From Bacteroidales bacterium (GTDB lineage: Bacteria > Bacteroidota > Bacteroidia > Bacteroidales > ML635J-15): a stretch of 48,793 nucleotides of DNA. The notes under the pieces are model-generated. The model had not been told where the DNA came from and searched no databases. It was given only the letters and a program-made list of their open reading frames with translations. Each line of letters starts with the position of its first letter. The first letter of the stretch is position 1. This document shows, piece after piece, positions 16,533 to 24,926 of this stretch. The stretch spans positions 1 through 48,793 of the forward strand of contig JALOAQ010000003.1 of the NCBI GenBank assembly GCA_023228725.1, written 5' to 3'. A program made the position numbers and the translations under genes.

Positions 16533-17936
16533 GTGAAAAAAAAGAATTATCCAATAATAGAAAATCTATTAATTACAGATATTGCTGCTGAAGGAGTGTC
16601 AATTGGACGACATGATAATTATGTGATTTTTGTTCGCAAAGTAATTCCCGGCGATATAGTTGATGTGCAATTAACCCGTAAACGCAAAGCTTATGCAGAG
16701 TCAAAATTGTTGAAAATACGAGAATTTTCAAAAGATAGAATTGATGCTTTTTGTAAACATTTTGGGAAATGTGGCGGTTGCAAATGGCAGATGTTAGCTT
16801 ATGAAAAACAATTAGAGTATAAAGAAAAGCAAGTTTATGACCAACTAAGTCGCTTAGGTGGATTAAAAAATTTAAAAATAAATCCAATAATTGCTTCTGA
16901 AAAAGATAAATATTACAGAAATAAATTAGAATTTACTTTTGCTCAAAGGCGTTGGCTTGATGAAACTGAACCTTTTATTGAAAATACTGGCAGAGATTTA
17001 GAAGGTTTAGGCTTTCATGTGCAAGGAATGTTTGATAGAATTGTAGATATTCAGGAGTGTTTTTTACAAAATGAACCTTCAAACGAAATTAGAAATAAAT
17101 TACGCGAATTTACTAAACAAGAAGGCTATGATTATTATAATAGCCGTACTCACGAAGGTATGATGAGAAATCTTATGATAAGAACAAGTTCTACCGGCGA
17201 AACAATGCTAGTTGTAGTTTTTAATAAAGATGAAAAAAAACTTATTCATGCCTTAATGGAATTTTTAAATCAGGAATTTCCTAATATTACATCATTACAA
17301 TATATTGTAAATACAAAATTTAATGATTCTATTTACGACCAAGAAGTAATTTGTTATAAAGGCAGAAATTATATTTTAGAAGATTTAGATGGGTTAAAAT
17401 TCAGAATTGATGCAAAATCATTTTTTCAAACTAATACAGAACAGGCATTGAATTTATATAATAAAACTGTTGAATTTGCTGATATTCAGGCTAATGACTT
17501 AGTTTATGATTTATACACAGGAACTGGGACTATTGCAAATTTTATTGCAAAAAACTGCAAAAAAGTTGTTGGTATTGATTCTGTTCCTGAAGCCATTGCA
17601 GATGCAAAGAAAAATTCAGAATTAAACAATATTTCTAATACAGTTTTTTACTCCGGCGATATGAAAGACATGTTAAATTCTGATTTTATTTCAAAAAATG
17701 GCAAACCCGACACAATAATTTTAGATCCACCAAGAGCAGGAGTTCACGAAAATGTAATAAATATTATGCGAGAAATATCTGCAAATAAAATTGTATATGT
17801 CAGTTGTAATCCTGCAAGCCAAGCAAGAGATATAGCATTGCTAAGCGATATTTACGATGTTTTAGAAATTCAACCTGTGGACATGTTCCCTCACACTCAT
17901 CATGTTGAGAATATTGTTTTGTTGGTGAAAAAATAA
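16533..17936 (+). CDS. rlmD: 23S rRNA (uracil-5-)-methyltransferase, RlmD/RumA family
   Basis: An SAM-dependent enzyme that makes 5-methyluridine in 23S rRNA. The 467-residue protein starts with a TRAM RNA-binding domain (about 8-62), followed by the [4Fe-4S] ligands C74, C80, C83 and, later, C176 in QECFLQ. The C-terminal Rossmann domain has DLYTGTGTIANF as the SAM loop, LDPPRAG, and the catalytic cysteine C425 in YVSCNPAS. It starts with GTG at 16533; a -7-like TAAATTTG is at 16508-16515. The exact target uridine (RlmD or RlmCD type) is inferred from family. The gene stands alone, next to an oppositely directed secreted-protein gene. Confidence 0.92.
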   Translation: MKKKNYPIIENLLITDIAAEGVSIGRHDNYVIFVRKVIPGDIVDVQLTRKRKAYAESKLLKIREFSKDRIDAFCKHFGKCGGCKWQMLAYEKQLEYKEKQVYDQLSRLGGLKNLKINPIIASEKDKYYRNKLEFTFAQRRWLDETEPFIENTGRDLEGLGFHVQGMFDRIVDIQECFLQNEPSNEIRNKLREFTKQEGYDYYNSRTHEGMMRNLMIRTSSTGETMLVVVFNKDEKKLIHALMEFLNQEFPNITSLQYIVNTKFNDSIYDQEVICYKGRNYILEDLDGLKFRIDAKSFFQTNTEQALNLYNKTVEFADIQANDLVYDLYTGTGTIANFIAKNCKKVVGIDSVPEAIADAKKNSELNNISNTVFYSGDMKDMLNSDFISKNGKPDTIILDPPRAGVHENVINIMREISANKIVYVSCNPASQARDIALLSDIYDVLEIQPVDMFPHTHHVENIVLLVKK

Positions 17937-17999
17937 TTGCAAAAAAGAATAGTTTTATAAAAATTATTAAAAAATTGTATGCAAATTTGTTTTCAGTTT

Positions 18000-18764
18000 T
18001 TAATCTTTAAAATTGATATATAAAATCTCACTTGGGTCTAATCTATATTTTTCTATTTCTTCATTTGAAATAAAATCGCTAATTTTAAATTCTTGAACAT
18101 TAAATCCTGCTGTTTTCAACCTTTCTGGATAATCTAAACCATGCCACCTTAAATGGTCGTATTGTCCAAAAATCTTTTCTCTTTCTTTTGGGTCTGTAAT
18201 GCTTAAATCTTCGTGAGTTTCTGCATAATCATAATTTATTGGGACTTGCAAAATAGCTTTTCCACCATTTTTCAAAATCCTTAAAATTTCTTTCATTGCT
18301 TCTATATCATTTTCTACATGCTCCAATACATGGTTGCAAATTACCCAATCGTAAGTCTTGTCTTCCAAAGGGATTTTCATAATATCAAAATGCAAGTCTG
18401 CAATTGGAGAAACTAAATCTGCACTTGTATAATCTAAATTTGAGAGTTTTTTAAACCTTTTTAAAAATGGTTGTTCAGGTGCTATATGTAAAACTTTATA
18501 TTTTTCTGTAAAAAAATCACTGTGGTTTTTCAAATATAAATATATTAATCTATGTCTCTCTAATGATAGGCAAACTGGACACAAACGATTTTCGCCTGCT
18601 TTACTTCCATAAGGTAAAAATTTTCTAAATTTATTTTCGCAAATCGGACATTCAACTTTATTGCCATAATAAAATGGACGAAGCAAAATAGAAAATAAGC
18701 CAGACATTTTTATTAAAATTGGGCGGGGTATATTTCTTACAAAAAATCGTATTATCTTTTTCAT
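18000..18764 (-). CDS. Class I SAM methyltransferase with N-terminal zinc-ribbon-like cysteines
   Basis: A 254-residue protein. Residues 36-66 carry CPIC (39-42) and CPVC (62-65), a likely zinc ribbon. The rest is a Methyltransf_11-type fold: the SAM-binding strand VLHIAPEQPF (91-100), the acidic strand DYTSADL, DWVICNHVLEHV (motif with HVLEH) and GGKAILQVPI. HxPEQ in place of the usual GxGxG is seen in related sugar-cluster and lipid methyltransferases. Its ATG overlaps the stop of the helicase gene (ATGA), so it is translated from the same message. The substrate is not identifiable. Confidence 0.82.
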   Translation of the reverse strand: MKKIIRFFVRNIPRPILIKMSGLFSILLRPFYYGNKVECPICENKFRKFLPYGSKAGENRLCPVCLSLERHRLIYLYLKNHSDFFTEKYKVLHIAPEQPFLKRFKKLSNLDYTSADLVSPIADLHFDIMKIPLEDKTYDWVICNHVLEHVENDIEAMKEILRILKNGGKAILQVPINYDYAETHEDLSITDPKEREKIFGQYDHLRWHGLDYPERLKTAGFNVQEFKISDFISNEEIEKYRLDPSEILYINFKD

Positions 18765-21700
18765 TTTAAAATTATTTTCTCAATATTGCTTGAATTTGCA
18801 TCAACTTTTATTAAAAAATCTAAAAATACATACCAAATATAAATTTCTATCTCTTGAAAATCTAAATCTTTTAGCAAATTACCGTAATTTCTTACTTGAG
18901 ATACATAATTTGAGTTTTCTTTTTCACCAAATTTATAGTCAATTACGCAGATTTTTTTTTCATTATAAATAATTCTATCTGGGCGGTAAATTCTACCAGT
19001 TTTATCAATAATTTCAGTTTCGTTAAGTATTTTATATTTTTCTGAAAACCATTCCGCCACAATTGGTTTTGAAATAATAGCATTTATTTCATTTTTATAA
19101 AAATCTTCTTCAGAACTTTTTATTAATCCTGAATGGGAAATTTTCTTAATTGCAGAATTAATATCTTTTTCATATGAAATATTTTCAAAAATTTTATGAA
19201 AAACTATTCCTTTATGAATAGACGAAACAGATTCAGGGTTTAATTTATCTCTTTCAAAAGAAGACTTTATGCTGATTTGCTTGTTTGCAAAATAAACCGG
19301 ATATTTATTTATATAAAAATCTTCATCTTGCTTTGTTCCCCTATCTGGTTTTTCTCCAAAATAATATTCTGTATAGTTAAAATCAGAGTTTTCAGTAATT
19401 TTTACTTTTAAATTATTTTGAAAATCAAACTGAGAAATTGTTTTATTTATAATTGTAGATATTCTTGAGTTTACATTGTCAGTTTGTTCAATATCAGATA
19501 TATACAAACCTATTTTAGCTCTGGTAAATGCGACATATAAAATATTAAAAGCTTCAACAATATTTTTAAATTTTGTCGAATAAAAATCCTTTTCAAAAAC
19601 TGAATTTTTAAGTTTATTATTGTAATTAACCGCCCAAGTTGGTAAAGAATTGAATGGTGGAATATCAGAGCTTACCCAGATTGTGTCATTATATTTATTC
19701 ATTGTCCAGTTGCAAAATGGAACTAAAACAAAATCTGCAGCTAAACCTTTTGATTTGTGAATTGTTAATATATTTATTGCATTTTGTTTTTCAGGAACTC
19801 TTATATTTTGGTTTTTTCCTTCTTCTTCCCAAAAATTAAGAAATAAATTTATTTCTGAGGCATATCTTTGTTCAAATTTCAAAATTAGATCTTGAAATGA
19901 ACTTAAAAAAGGGATATTTTCTTCATTTTCATTCAAACCAAACTCATTTATAATGATTTCTGAACTTTCATAAACCAATTTATTCCTAATTTTTTCTTGA
20001 ATATTAAGCAATTTTTGTTCTAAATCTTTATTTGAAAGCAAGTCATCGATATTTTGCAGATTATCAGCATTATATAAGGCATAAATTTCTGAAATCGCGA
20101 TTTGGTCGTTTATATTATTTACATATTTAAAAATAGAAATAATAAAATTCACAGCTTTACTTGAATTAATAAACAAAGAATCAGAGGAAATTATATCATA
20201 AACTAGTCCTTTTTTAGCCTTTTCGCTTTGTGAATATTTTAAAATATAGTTTGCAATTTCTTTACCTTCGTTATTGCCTCTGACTAAAATTAAAATTGAG
20301 CCGGCAGAATGATTATTAAGTTGGATTTCTTCGATTTGTAAAATTAAATTTTCCAAGATTCCTTCTCTTAGATTTTCAGCTTTAGCATTAAAAACTTTAA
20401 TTTTAACTTCGGATTTATAATCTTTATTAAAATTTTGCGCAATATTTTTATAGATAGTATTTTTTAAAAGTTCAGAGCTATCTTGATGTAAAAGTCTTGG
20501 AAATTCATTTTCTATAATCTCAGATAAAATATTTACAGAATTTTCAAAAAACAAGTTATTAAATTCAACAATATTTTTTCCGCTTCTATAATTAGTTTCT
20601 AAATTTTTTTCAAAATAATATTCTGAAAAACTATTTTCCAACTCTTGAGCTAATAAATTCCATTCGCCCCCACGCCAACCATAAATTGATTGTTTTATAT
20701 CACCAACAATTATATTGAGAAGATCTTTAGATAAACTCTCGCTTAAAAGAGGTTTAAAAGAATTCCATTGAGTAATGCTAGTATCTTGAAATTCGTCAAT
20801 TAGGAAATTATTATAAAAAGTTCCTGTTTTTTCATAAATAAAAGACGCATTATTATTTTTAGCAATTTCTGAAAGAAAAACCGGCACATCATCTATTAAA
20901 AATTTATCTTCTTTTCCTAAATATTCTTTAATCGCTGCAAGTCCATAATTAATTAAAGCAGTTTTAGACAGATTTTTCTCAATTATTGAAACGCTATTAT
21001 AATTTATATAGTTTTGCTCTAAAAAGTTTTTAAACTGATTTGATATCTCGCAAGATTTATTAAAAACCCCAATACAAAGGCTATCATTTAATTTAGCCAC
21101 AACAAACCAATCTTCAATTTCAAAAGCTTTTTCAAAAATATTTTCTATATCAATATTTCCTGTAGATTTTAAAGTAGAAGAAGTCTTTAAAATTTTATTA
21201 ATTACTGATCTAGACTTTCCTTTAAAATTATCAGCTTCAAGACTATGGTTTTCAAGTAATTGTTTATATAAATTTTCAAAATTTTCTACTTGTTTAATAA
21301 AATCGCTTTTAATTTTTTTAAGTTGATTTCTTAAGTTTTTCAAATTATTTGCATCTTTAAAAAACTCATCATATTGCTCTTGAAAACTTCTATAATCAGA
21401 CTTTATAACATTTTTCAAATAATCACTTAATTCAGCTCTAAAATCCCACTTTTTTTGGTCTCGCATTTTTTCATTAACTAATTCAAGTATAAGTGGTCTA
21501 AGAGTTTTGTCAGAATTTGATTTTTCAAGAAGCTCGTCAACAGTTGCATTAACAACCTTAGCAGTGTCAAGCTCTAATTCGTAGTCGTATTGTATTTTAG
21601 TTTCTTTAGTAAAGTTTCTTAATATTTTTTGAAAAAAGCTATCAATTGTTAAAACTGAAAAAAAGGAATAATCGTGTAAAATACCAGTAAAAATTGATTG

Positions 21701-21961
21701 AGCTCTATCAATTATTTCCTTTTCATTTGTATTATTTGCTATGGCAAGGCTTTTAATTCTTTCTGATTCTCCTTTTGCAATTTTGGAAAGGTCCTCAATA
21801 ATTCTTGATTTCATTTCGTCGCAGGCTTTATTTGTAAAAGTAACTGCTAAAATATTTCTCCATGGAGAATTATTTTGGAACAAAAGATTTATATATTCTC
21901 CGGCAATATTATGAGTTTTGCCAGAACCAGCAGATGCAGAATAAACAACAAGTTTTTGCAT
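18761..21961 (-). CDS. AddA-like UvrD-family helicase with PD-(D/E)XK nuclease
   Basis: A 1066-residue DNA repair enzyme that would resect double-strand ends. It begins with the superfamily 1 Walker A SASAGSGKT (8-16), then VTFTNKACDEMKSR (motif Ia), LIDEFQDTS (motif II, about 390), GDIKQSIYGWRGG (motif III), NYRSG (motif IV), ILTIHKSKGLAADFVLVP (motif V) and YVAFTRAK (motif VI). The C-terminus has RPDRII...VCVIDYK-type nuclease residues, reading KICVIDYKFGE, then QVRNYGNLL, as in AddA/RecB nucleases. The partner AddB-like gene is not in the window. It overlaps the lipoprotein stop by 1 nt and the methyltransferase start by 3 nt: one operon of three genes. Confidence 0.92.
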   Translation of the reverse strand: MQKLVVYSASAGSGKTHNIAGEYINLLFQNNSPWRNILAVTFTNKACDEMKSRIIEDLSKIAKGESERIKSLAIANNTNEKEIIDRAQSIFTGILHDYSFFSVLTIDSFFQKILRNFTKETKIQYDYELELDTAKVVNATVDELLEKSNSDKTLRPLILELVNEKMRDQKKWDFRAELSDYLKNVIKSDYRSFQEQYDEFFKDANNLKNLRNQLKKIKSDFIKQVENFENLYKQLLENHSLEADNFKGKSRSVINKILKTSSTLKSTGNIDIENIFEKAFEIEDWFVVAKLNDSLCIGVFNKSCEISNQFKNFLEQNYINYNSVSIIEKNLSKTALINYGLAAIKEYLGKEDKFLIDDVPVFLSEIAKNNNASFIYEKTGTFYNNFLIDEFQDTSITQWNSFKPLLSESLSKDLLNIIVGDIKQSIYGWRGGEWNLLAQELENSFSEYYFEKNLETNYRSGKNIVEFNNLFFENSVNILSEIIENEFPRLLHQDSSELLKNTIYKNIAQNFNKDYKSEVKIKVFNAKAENLREGILENLILQIEEIQLNNHSAGSILILVRGNNEGKEIANYILKYSQSEKAKKGLVYDIISSDSLFINSSKAVNFIISIFKYVNNINDQIAISEIYALYNADNLQNIDDLLSNKDLEQKLLNIQEKIRNKLVYESSEIIINEFGLNENEENIPFLSSFQDLILKFEQRYASEINLFLNFWEEEGKNQNIRVPEKQNAINILTIHKSKGLAADFVLVPFCNWTMNKYNDTIWVSSDIPPFNSLPTWAVNYNNKLKNSVFEKDFYSTKFKNIVEAFNILYVAFTRAKIGLYISDIEQTDNVNSRISTIINKTISQFDFQNNLKVKITENSDFNYTEYYFGEKPDRGTKQDEDFYINKYPVYFANKQISIKSSFERDKLNPESVSSIHKGIVFHKIFENISYEKDINSAIKKISHSGLIKSSEEDFYKNEINAIISKPIVAEWFSEKYKILNETEIIDKTGRIYRPDRIIYNEKKICVIDYKFGEKENSNYVSQVRNYGNLLKDLDFQEIEIYIWYVFLDFLIKVDANSSNIEKIILK

Positions 21962-22272
21962 TAATCTTCTAGTTCAGGAAATTGGACATTAGAAGTTTTG
22001 CATTCTTCAACAATTACTGTTTGCATCCACTCGTTTGGAAAGTTTAAACATTTAATTTCATAATTCCCAATAGGTTTATCAATAGTTTTTGTTTGCAAGT
22101 TTTCTAAAGAAAAAACCTTAATATTCTCAATATAAACTTCAACACTTTGACCAGTTTTATTAGTAATAGAAATTTCGCCTGTATGATTTAATTCGCAAGC
22201 GTTTTTCATTCTACAGCCAAAAGACAAACTCAGTCCTAAAAATAAAAAAACCAATATTTTTATAGCTTTCAT
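21961..22272 (-). CDS. Small lipoprotein, first gene of the helicase operon
   Basis: A 103-residue protein with a lipoprotein signal: positively charged start, hydrophobic core and lipobox LSFGC with the lipidated cysteine at 20. The mature part is one small beta-rich domain (GEISITNKTGQSVEVYIENIKV...) that resembles short beta-sandwich domains; four cysteines in all. The TAA overlaps the helicase ATG (TAATG). A good promoter on the minus strand precedes it. The functional link between an envelope lipoprotein and a DNA repair nuclease is not obvious and may only be co-transcription. Confidence 0.78.
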   Translation of the reverse strand: MKAIKILVFLFLGLSLSFGCRMKNACELNHTGEISITNKTGQSVEVYIENIKVFSLENLQTKTIDKPIGNYEIKCLNFPNEWMQTVIVEECKTSNVQFPELED

Positions 22273-22294
22273 TTAAGTAAAAATTAAATTTGTT

Positions 22295-22325
22295 CAAAAT
22301 TAAAGATTAAAAACTAGTTTTCAAA
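22295..22325 (-). promoter_or_regulatory. Promoter of the lipoprotein-helicase-methyltransferase operon
   Basis: Read on the minus strand: TTTG (22325-22322), 19 nt, TAATTTTG (22302-22295). This is an exact consensus match, 22 nt before the lipoprotein ATG at 22272. Confidence 0.75.
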
Positions 22326-22442
22326 ATTTGAAAATAAAATTTGCTAAAATAAATTAAAATTGGCAAATATTTTATGTTGTAATAATCTAAAACTATAAAT
22401 TTTGAAACCTAGAAATCTTGAAAACGAATTGAAATCTTATGC

Positions 22443-22542
22443 CTGTTTTGTCATGATTTTTGCAACAAGTGGCAAAAATCCCGCCAAAACCCCCACTTTT
22501 TCGCAAAACCTATAGCCCCATTCTAATATATACGCAAATTCC
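22443..22542 (+). repeat. Island-flanking repeat R, copy 1
   Basis: About 100 bp that match 24748-24845 in the same orientation at roughly 85-90% by eye. It contains a perfect 9-bp hairpin GATTTTTGC/GCAAAAATC (loop AACAAGTG), then CCCGCCAAAACCCCCAC. The stem is identical in both copies while the loop differs. Together the copies bracket the AbiE genes. Confidence 0.82.
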
Positions 22543-22574
22543 CAAATAAAGTTTCGTTTTTCACCCTAAAATCG

Positions 22575-22602
22575 GTTCGAGTTTTAAAAGTCGAACTTTT
22601 TT
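22575..22602 (+). repeat. GTTCGA/TCGAAC palindrome with T-run
   Basis: GTTCGA (22575-22580) and TCGAAC (22591-22596) with TTTTAAAA between form a 22-bp near-perfect palindrome followed by six T (22597-22602). It has terminator geometry, but no plus-strand gene precedes it, so it may be a leftover of a lost gene or a protein-binding site. Confidence 0.45.
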
Positions 22603-22808
22603 GATTTTTACTGGTAAGTTTTGATTTATTTTAACAAAATTTAATTTTATAGAGGCGTAAATTCAAAATAAATTAGTATTTTTGGAAAGATTTTTAAAAA
22701 ATTTAAGGGTATTTGAACAGGGGCTGTAAAGGAGTACAAAAAAACAATAACACAATAATTGAAAATGCTTGATGAACAATTATGTTAAAACATTTTCTTA
22801 TTTTTTTA

Positions 22809-22838
22809 TTGACATTTTAAAAACAAAAGTTATCTTTG
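22809..22838 (+). promoter_or_regulatory. Promoter of the AbiE toxin-antitoxin operon
   Basis: TTG (22809-22811), 19 nt, TATCTTTG (22831-22838). The transcript should begin near 22844, inside the inverted repeat that follows. Confidence 0.72.
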
Positions 22839-22839
22839 C

Positions 22840-22878
22840 ATCTGCAATAATACATATACTTTGTGTATTATTGCAGAT
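22840..22878. promoter_or_regulatory. 15-bp inverted-repeat operator over the AbiE transcription start
   Basis: ATCTGCAATAATACA (22840-22854) and TGTATTATTGCAGAT (22864-22878) are perfect inverted copies separated by 9 nt. It begins 1 nt after the -7 box and ends 20 nt before the antitoxin ATG. AbiEi proteins of other bacteria repress their operon by binding inverted repeats in this place, so this is the likely operator; the same sequence would also form a stable hairpin in the mRNA leader. Confidence 0.8.
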
Positions 22879-22898
22879 ATGTTGCAATATATAAAAAG

Positions 22899-23720
22899 AT
22901 GGAAGAATACAAAAAAATAGAAGATTGGGTTAATGATTTACCAAAGCGAGGAAAGTCCGTTTTTACAAAACAAGAAGTTACAAAACAATTCTCGACCTTG
23001 TCGTATTACAGCATTAGAAACGCATTAAATCGACTTTCAAAGAAAAAAAAGGTACAGTCGGTTTGGCGAGATTTTTATGCCGTCATTTTGCCCGAATATG
23101 GAATGAAAGCCATTGTTCCACCGATGGAATATATCAACCAATTAATGAAATTTTTGGACAAAGATTACTATGTGGCGTTGCTAAGTGCGGCAGCATTACA
23201 AGGGGCGGCACACCAAGCGCCAATGGAATTTTTTGTAATCACAAGCTCACGAATTTTACGCGACAAGCAAATGGATGACGTAAAAATAAACTTTGTTACA
23301 AAGAAAAATATTCCAACTGAACTTCTTATGCAGGTTATGGTTAGCAGTGGCTATGTAAACGTTTCTTGCCCTGAATTAACGGCTTTCGATTTAATTATTT
23401 ACGAAAAAAACATAGGCGGGATAAACCGTGTGGCAACAGTTCTGAGTGAATTGGCAGAGAGTATTAATTTTGAACAAGTTAATGCAGAATTTTTAAAGAC
23501 ACTGAATATTGCCGTTATCCAACGCTTAGGCTATTTGCTTGAATTATTGAGATTTTGTGAGTTAGCAAATATTTTGTTTGAAAAATCAAAATTAGCAGAA
23601 ATAAAGTTCAGAAAATATCCATTATCCGTACTTTCAAAAAAGAAAAATTATGCTGATTTTCAGATAAATGACAAATGGAAGCTCATTATTAACGAGGAAG
23701 TAGAAATTGACGAATTGTAG
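22899..23720 (+). CDS. abiEi: AbiEi-type antitoxin and autorepressor
   Basis: The antitoxin half of a type IV AbiE toxin-antitoxin system. I take the ATG at 22899 (273 residues); an upstream GTG at 22863 would lie inside the operator. The N-terminal 60 residues are a winged helix (FTKQEVTKQF...YYSIRNALNRLSKKKKVQSVWRDFYAV), expected to bind the inverted repeat just upstream. The following domain (about 65-260) has the YYVALLSAAALQGAAHQ segment typical of AbiEi_4-type proteins. The gene is clearly richer in G+C and uses codons such as GCG more often than its neighbours, a sign of transfer. The toxin gene starts 73 nt downstream. Confidence 0.88.
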   Translation: MEEYKKIEDWVNDLPKRGKSVFTKQEVTKQFSTLSYYSIRNALNRLSKKKKVQSVWRDFYAVILPEYGMKAIVPPMEYINQLMKFLDKDYYVALLSAAALQGAAHQAPMEFFVITSSRILRDKQMDDVKINFVTKKNIPTELLMQVMVSSGYVNVSCPELTAFDLIIYEKNIGGINRVATVLSELAESINFEQVNAEFLKTLNIAVIQRLGYLLELLRFCELANILFEKSKLAEIKFRKYPLSVLSKKKNYADFQINDKWKLIINEEVEIDEL

Positions 23721-23793
23721 GAGTAATGAGAGCAGAGTGCAAAACTTGTTTTGACTTTGCCGAATCGCTACCACAATCTTTAAAATAAAACTT

Positions 23794-24582
23794 ATGATAC
23801 CCAAAGAACATATTGTTGAATGGAAAGAAACAGTACCTTGGACTGATGCACAAATGGTTGAACAAGATCTTATTATTTGCCGTGCATTAGTGGCAATTTA
23901 TGATGACGAATTTTTGTCTTCGCACTTGGCATTTCGTGGTGGAACAGCATTGCATAAACTTTATTTGTCTCCACAACCGAGATATTCCGAAGACATTGAT
24001 TTAGTACAAATTAAACCCGAAAGTATCGGCGCAATACTCGACAGATTACGTAAAGTTTTATCTTTTCTTGGAAAGCCAATTATCAAACAAAAACAAAACA
24101 ATAACACGTTGGTTTTCAAAACAGAATCAACTTTTCCACCGATTATACCCATTCGCCTGAAAATAGAAATCAACTGCAAAGAGCATTTTAGCGTACTTGG
24201 CTTGGTAAAAATACCGTTTGAAGTTAAAAGTCAGTGGTTTAATGGTTCGTGTGAGATTACTACATATCAATTAGACGAATTAATTGGTACAAAACTTCGT
24301 GCGTTGTATCAACGCAAAAAAGGGCGTGATTTGTTTGACTTGTGGAAAGCGTTGGAAAATCCTAACTTAAATACAAAAAATGTTGTGAAATGCTACCGTA
24401 GGTACATTGAATTTTCAGATGGCGATTCGCCCACGCAAACCGTCTATATTGCCAATATGGAAGAAAAAATGCAAGAAGATATTTTTTTGAACGATACACA
24501 GGCTCTACTTCGTCCGATATTGACTTTTAATCCGCAAGAAGCATACGAAATTGTGAAACGGGAATTGATTGAAAAAATATGA
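23794..24582 (+). CDS. abiEii: AbiEii-type nucleotidyltransferase toxin
   Basis: The toxin of the AbiE pair, a 262-residue DNA polymerase beta-like nucleotidyltransferase. Known relatives arrest growth, and some modify tRNA ends by transferring nucleotides. Motif I is FRGGTALHKL (47-56), the metal-binding pair is EDIDL (66-70), TKLRAL (166-171) supplies the conserved lysine, and GRDLFDLW (177-184) is motif IV. All key residues are present, so it should be active. An in-frame TGA just upstream of the ATG fixes the start. Its composition, like that of the antitoxin, is foreign to the surrounding genes. It likely gives growth arrest on phage infection or plasmid maintenance. Confidence 0.9.
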   Translation: MIPKEHIVEWKETVPWTDAQMVEQDLIICRALVAIYDDEFLSSHLAFRGGTALHKLYLSPQPRYSEDIDLVQIKPESIGAILDRLRKVLSFLGKPIIKQKQNNNTLVFKTESTFPPIIPIRLKIEINCKEHFSVLGLVKIPFEVKSQWFNGSCEITTYQLDELIGTKLRALYQRKKGRDLFDLWKALENPNLNTKNVVKCYRRYIEFSDGDSPTQTVYIANMEEKMQEDIFLNDTQALLRPILTFNPQEAYEIVKRELIEKI

Positions 24583-24627
24583 TAAAATGAAGAAACCTGC
24601 CCATAATAAAGTATTTATGCCATAAAT

Positions 24628-24657
24628 GTATATAATAATCCAAAACTGTCCACTTAT
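24628..24657 (+). repeat. Short repeat S, copy 1
   Basis: A 30-bp sequence containing CCAAAACTGTCCAC that recurs 219 bp further on at 24847-24876 with three substitutions, same orientation. A weaker partial match (AATAATCTAAAACT) is at 22381-22394. It looks like a worn mobile-element end; no transposase is present. Confidence 0.7.
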
Positions 24658-24660
24658 AAT

Positions 24661-24722
24661 AAGTTAAAAGTTAAAAGTCGAAAGTCTGTAAAGTCGAAAG
24701 TCTGTAAAGTTAAAAGTTGAAA
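24661..24722 (+). repeat. 16-bp tandem repeat
   Basis: AAGTCGAAAGTCTGTA occurs twice exactly (24675-24690, 24691-24706), flanked on both sides by variants (AAGTTAAAAGTT...). It is a short minisatellite-like array next to the AbiE island. Confidence 0.78.
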
Positions 24723-24747
24723 GGGGCTTATTAAAATATTTGTAAAT

Positions 24748-24845
24748 CTGTTTTGTCATGATTTTTGCAATAAATAGCAAAAATCCCGCCAAAACCCCCA
24801 CTTTCTTGCAAAACCAACACCCCATCTTTGTATATACGTAATTCC
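24748..24845 (+). repeat. Island-flanking repeat R, copy 2
   Basis: The second copy of the 22443-22542 element. The hairpin GATTTTTGC/GCAAAAATC is kept perfectly with a changed loop (AATAAATA). It is followed directly by the second copy of repeat S. Confidence 0.82.
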
Positions 24846-24846
24846 T

Positions 24847-24876
24847 GTACATAATAATCTAAAACTGTCCACCTAT
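24847..24876 (+). repeat. Short repeat S, copy 2
   Basis: Matches 24628-24657 with three substitutions; starts 2 nt after repeat R copy 2. Confidence 0.7.
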
Positions 24877-24926
24877 TAATAATTGAAAATTAGTCAGTTA
24901 ATACCACAAGAATAGAACATTTTTTA

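Noticed and set aside
23726..23788. 20-codon frame with CxxC between abiEi and abiEii
   Set aside because: Very short, no start signal beyond position after the abiEi stop, and nothing to support it as a third component.
24664..24852. 62-residue minus-strand frame over the tandem repeat and repeat R
   Set aside because: Its translation is a readout of the repeats (two copies of LSTFNF from the tandem units). It has no independent coding signal.
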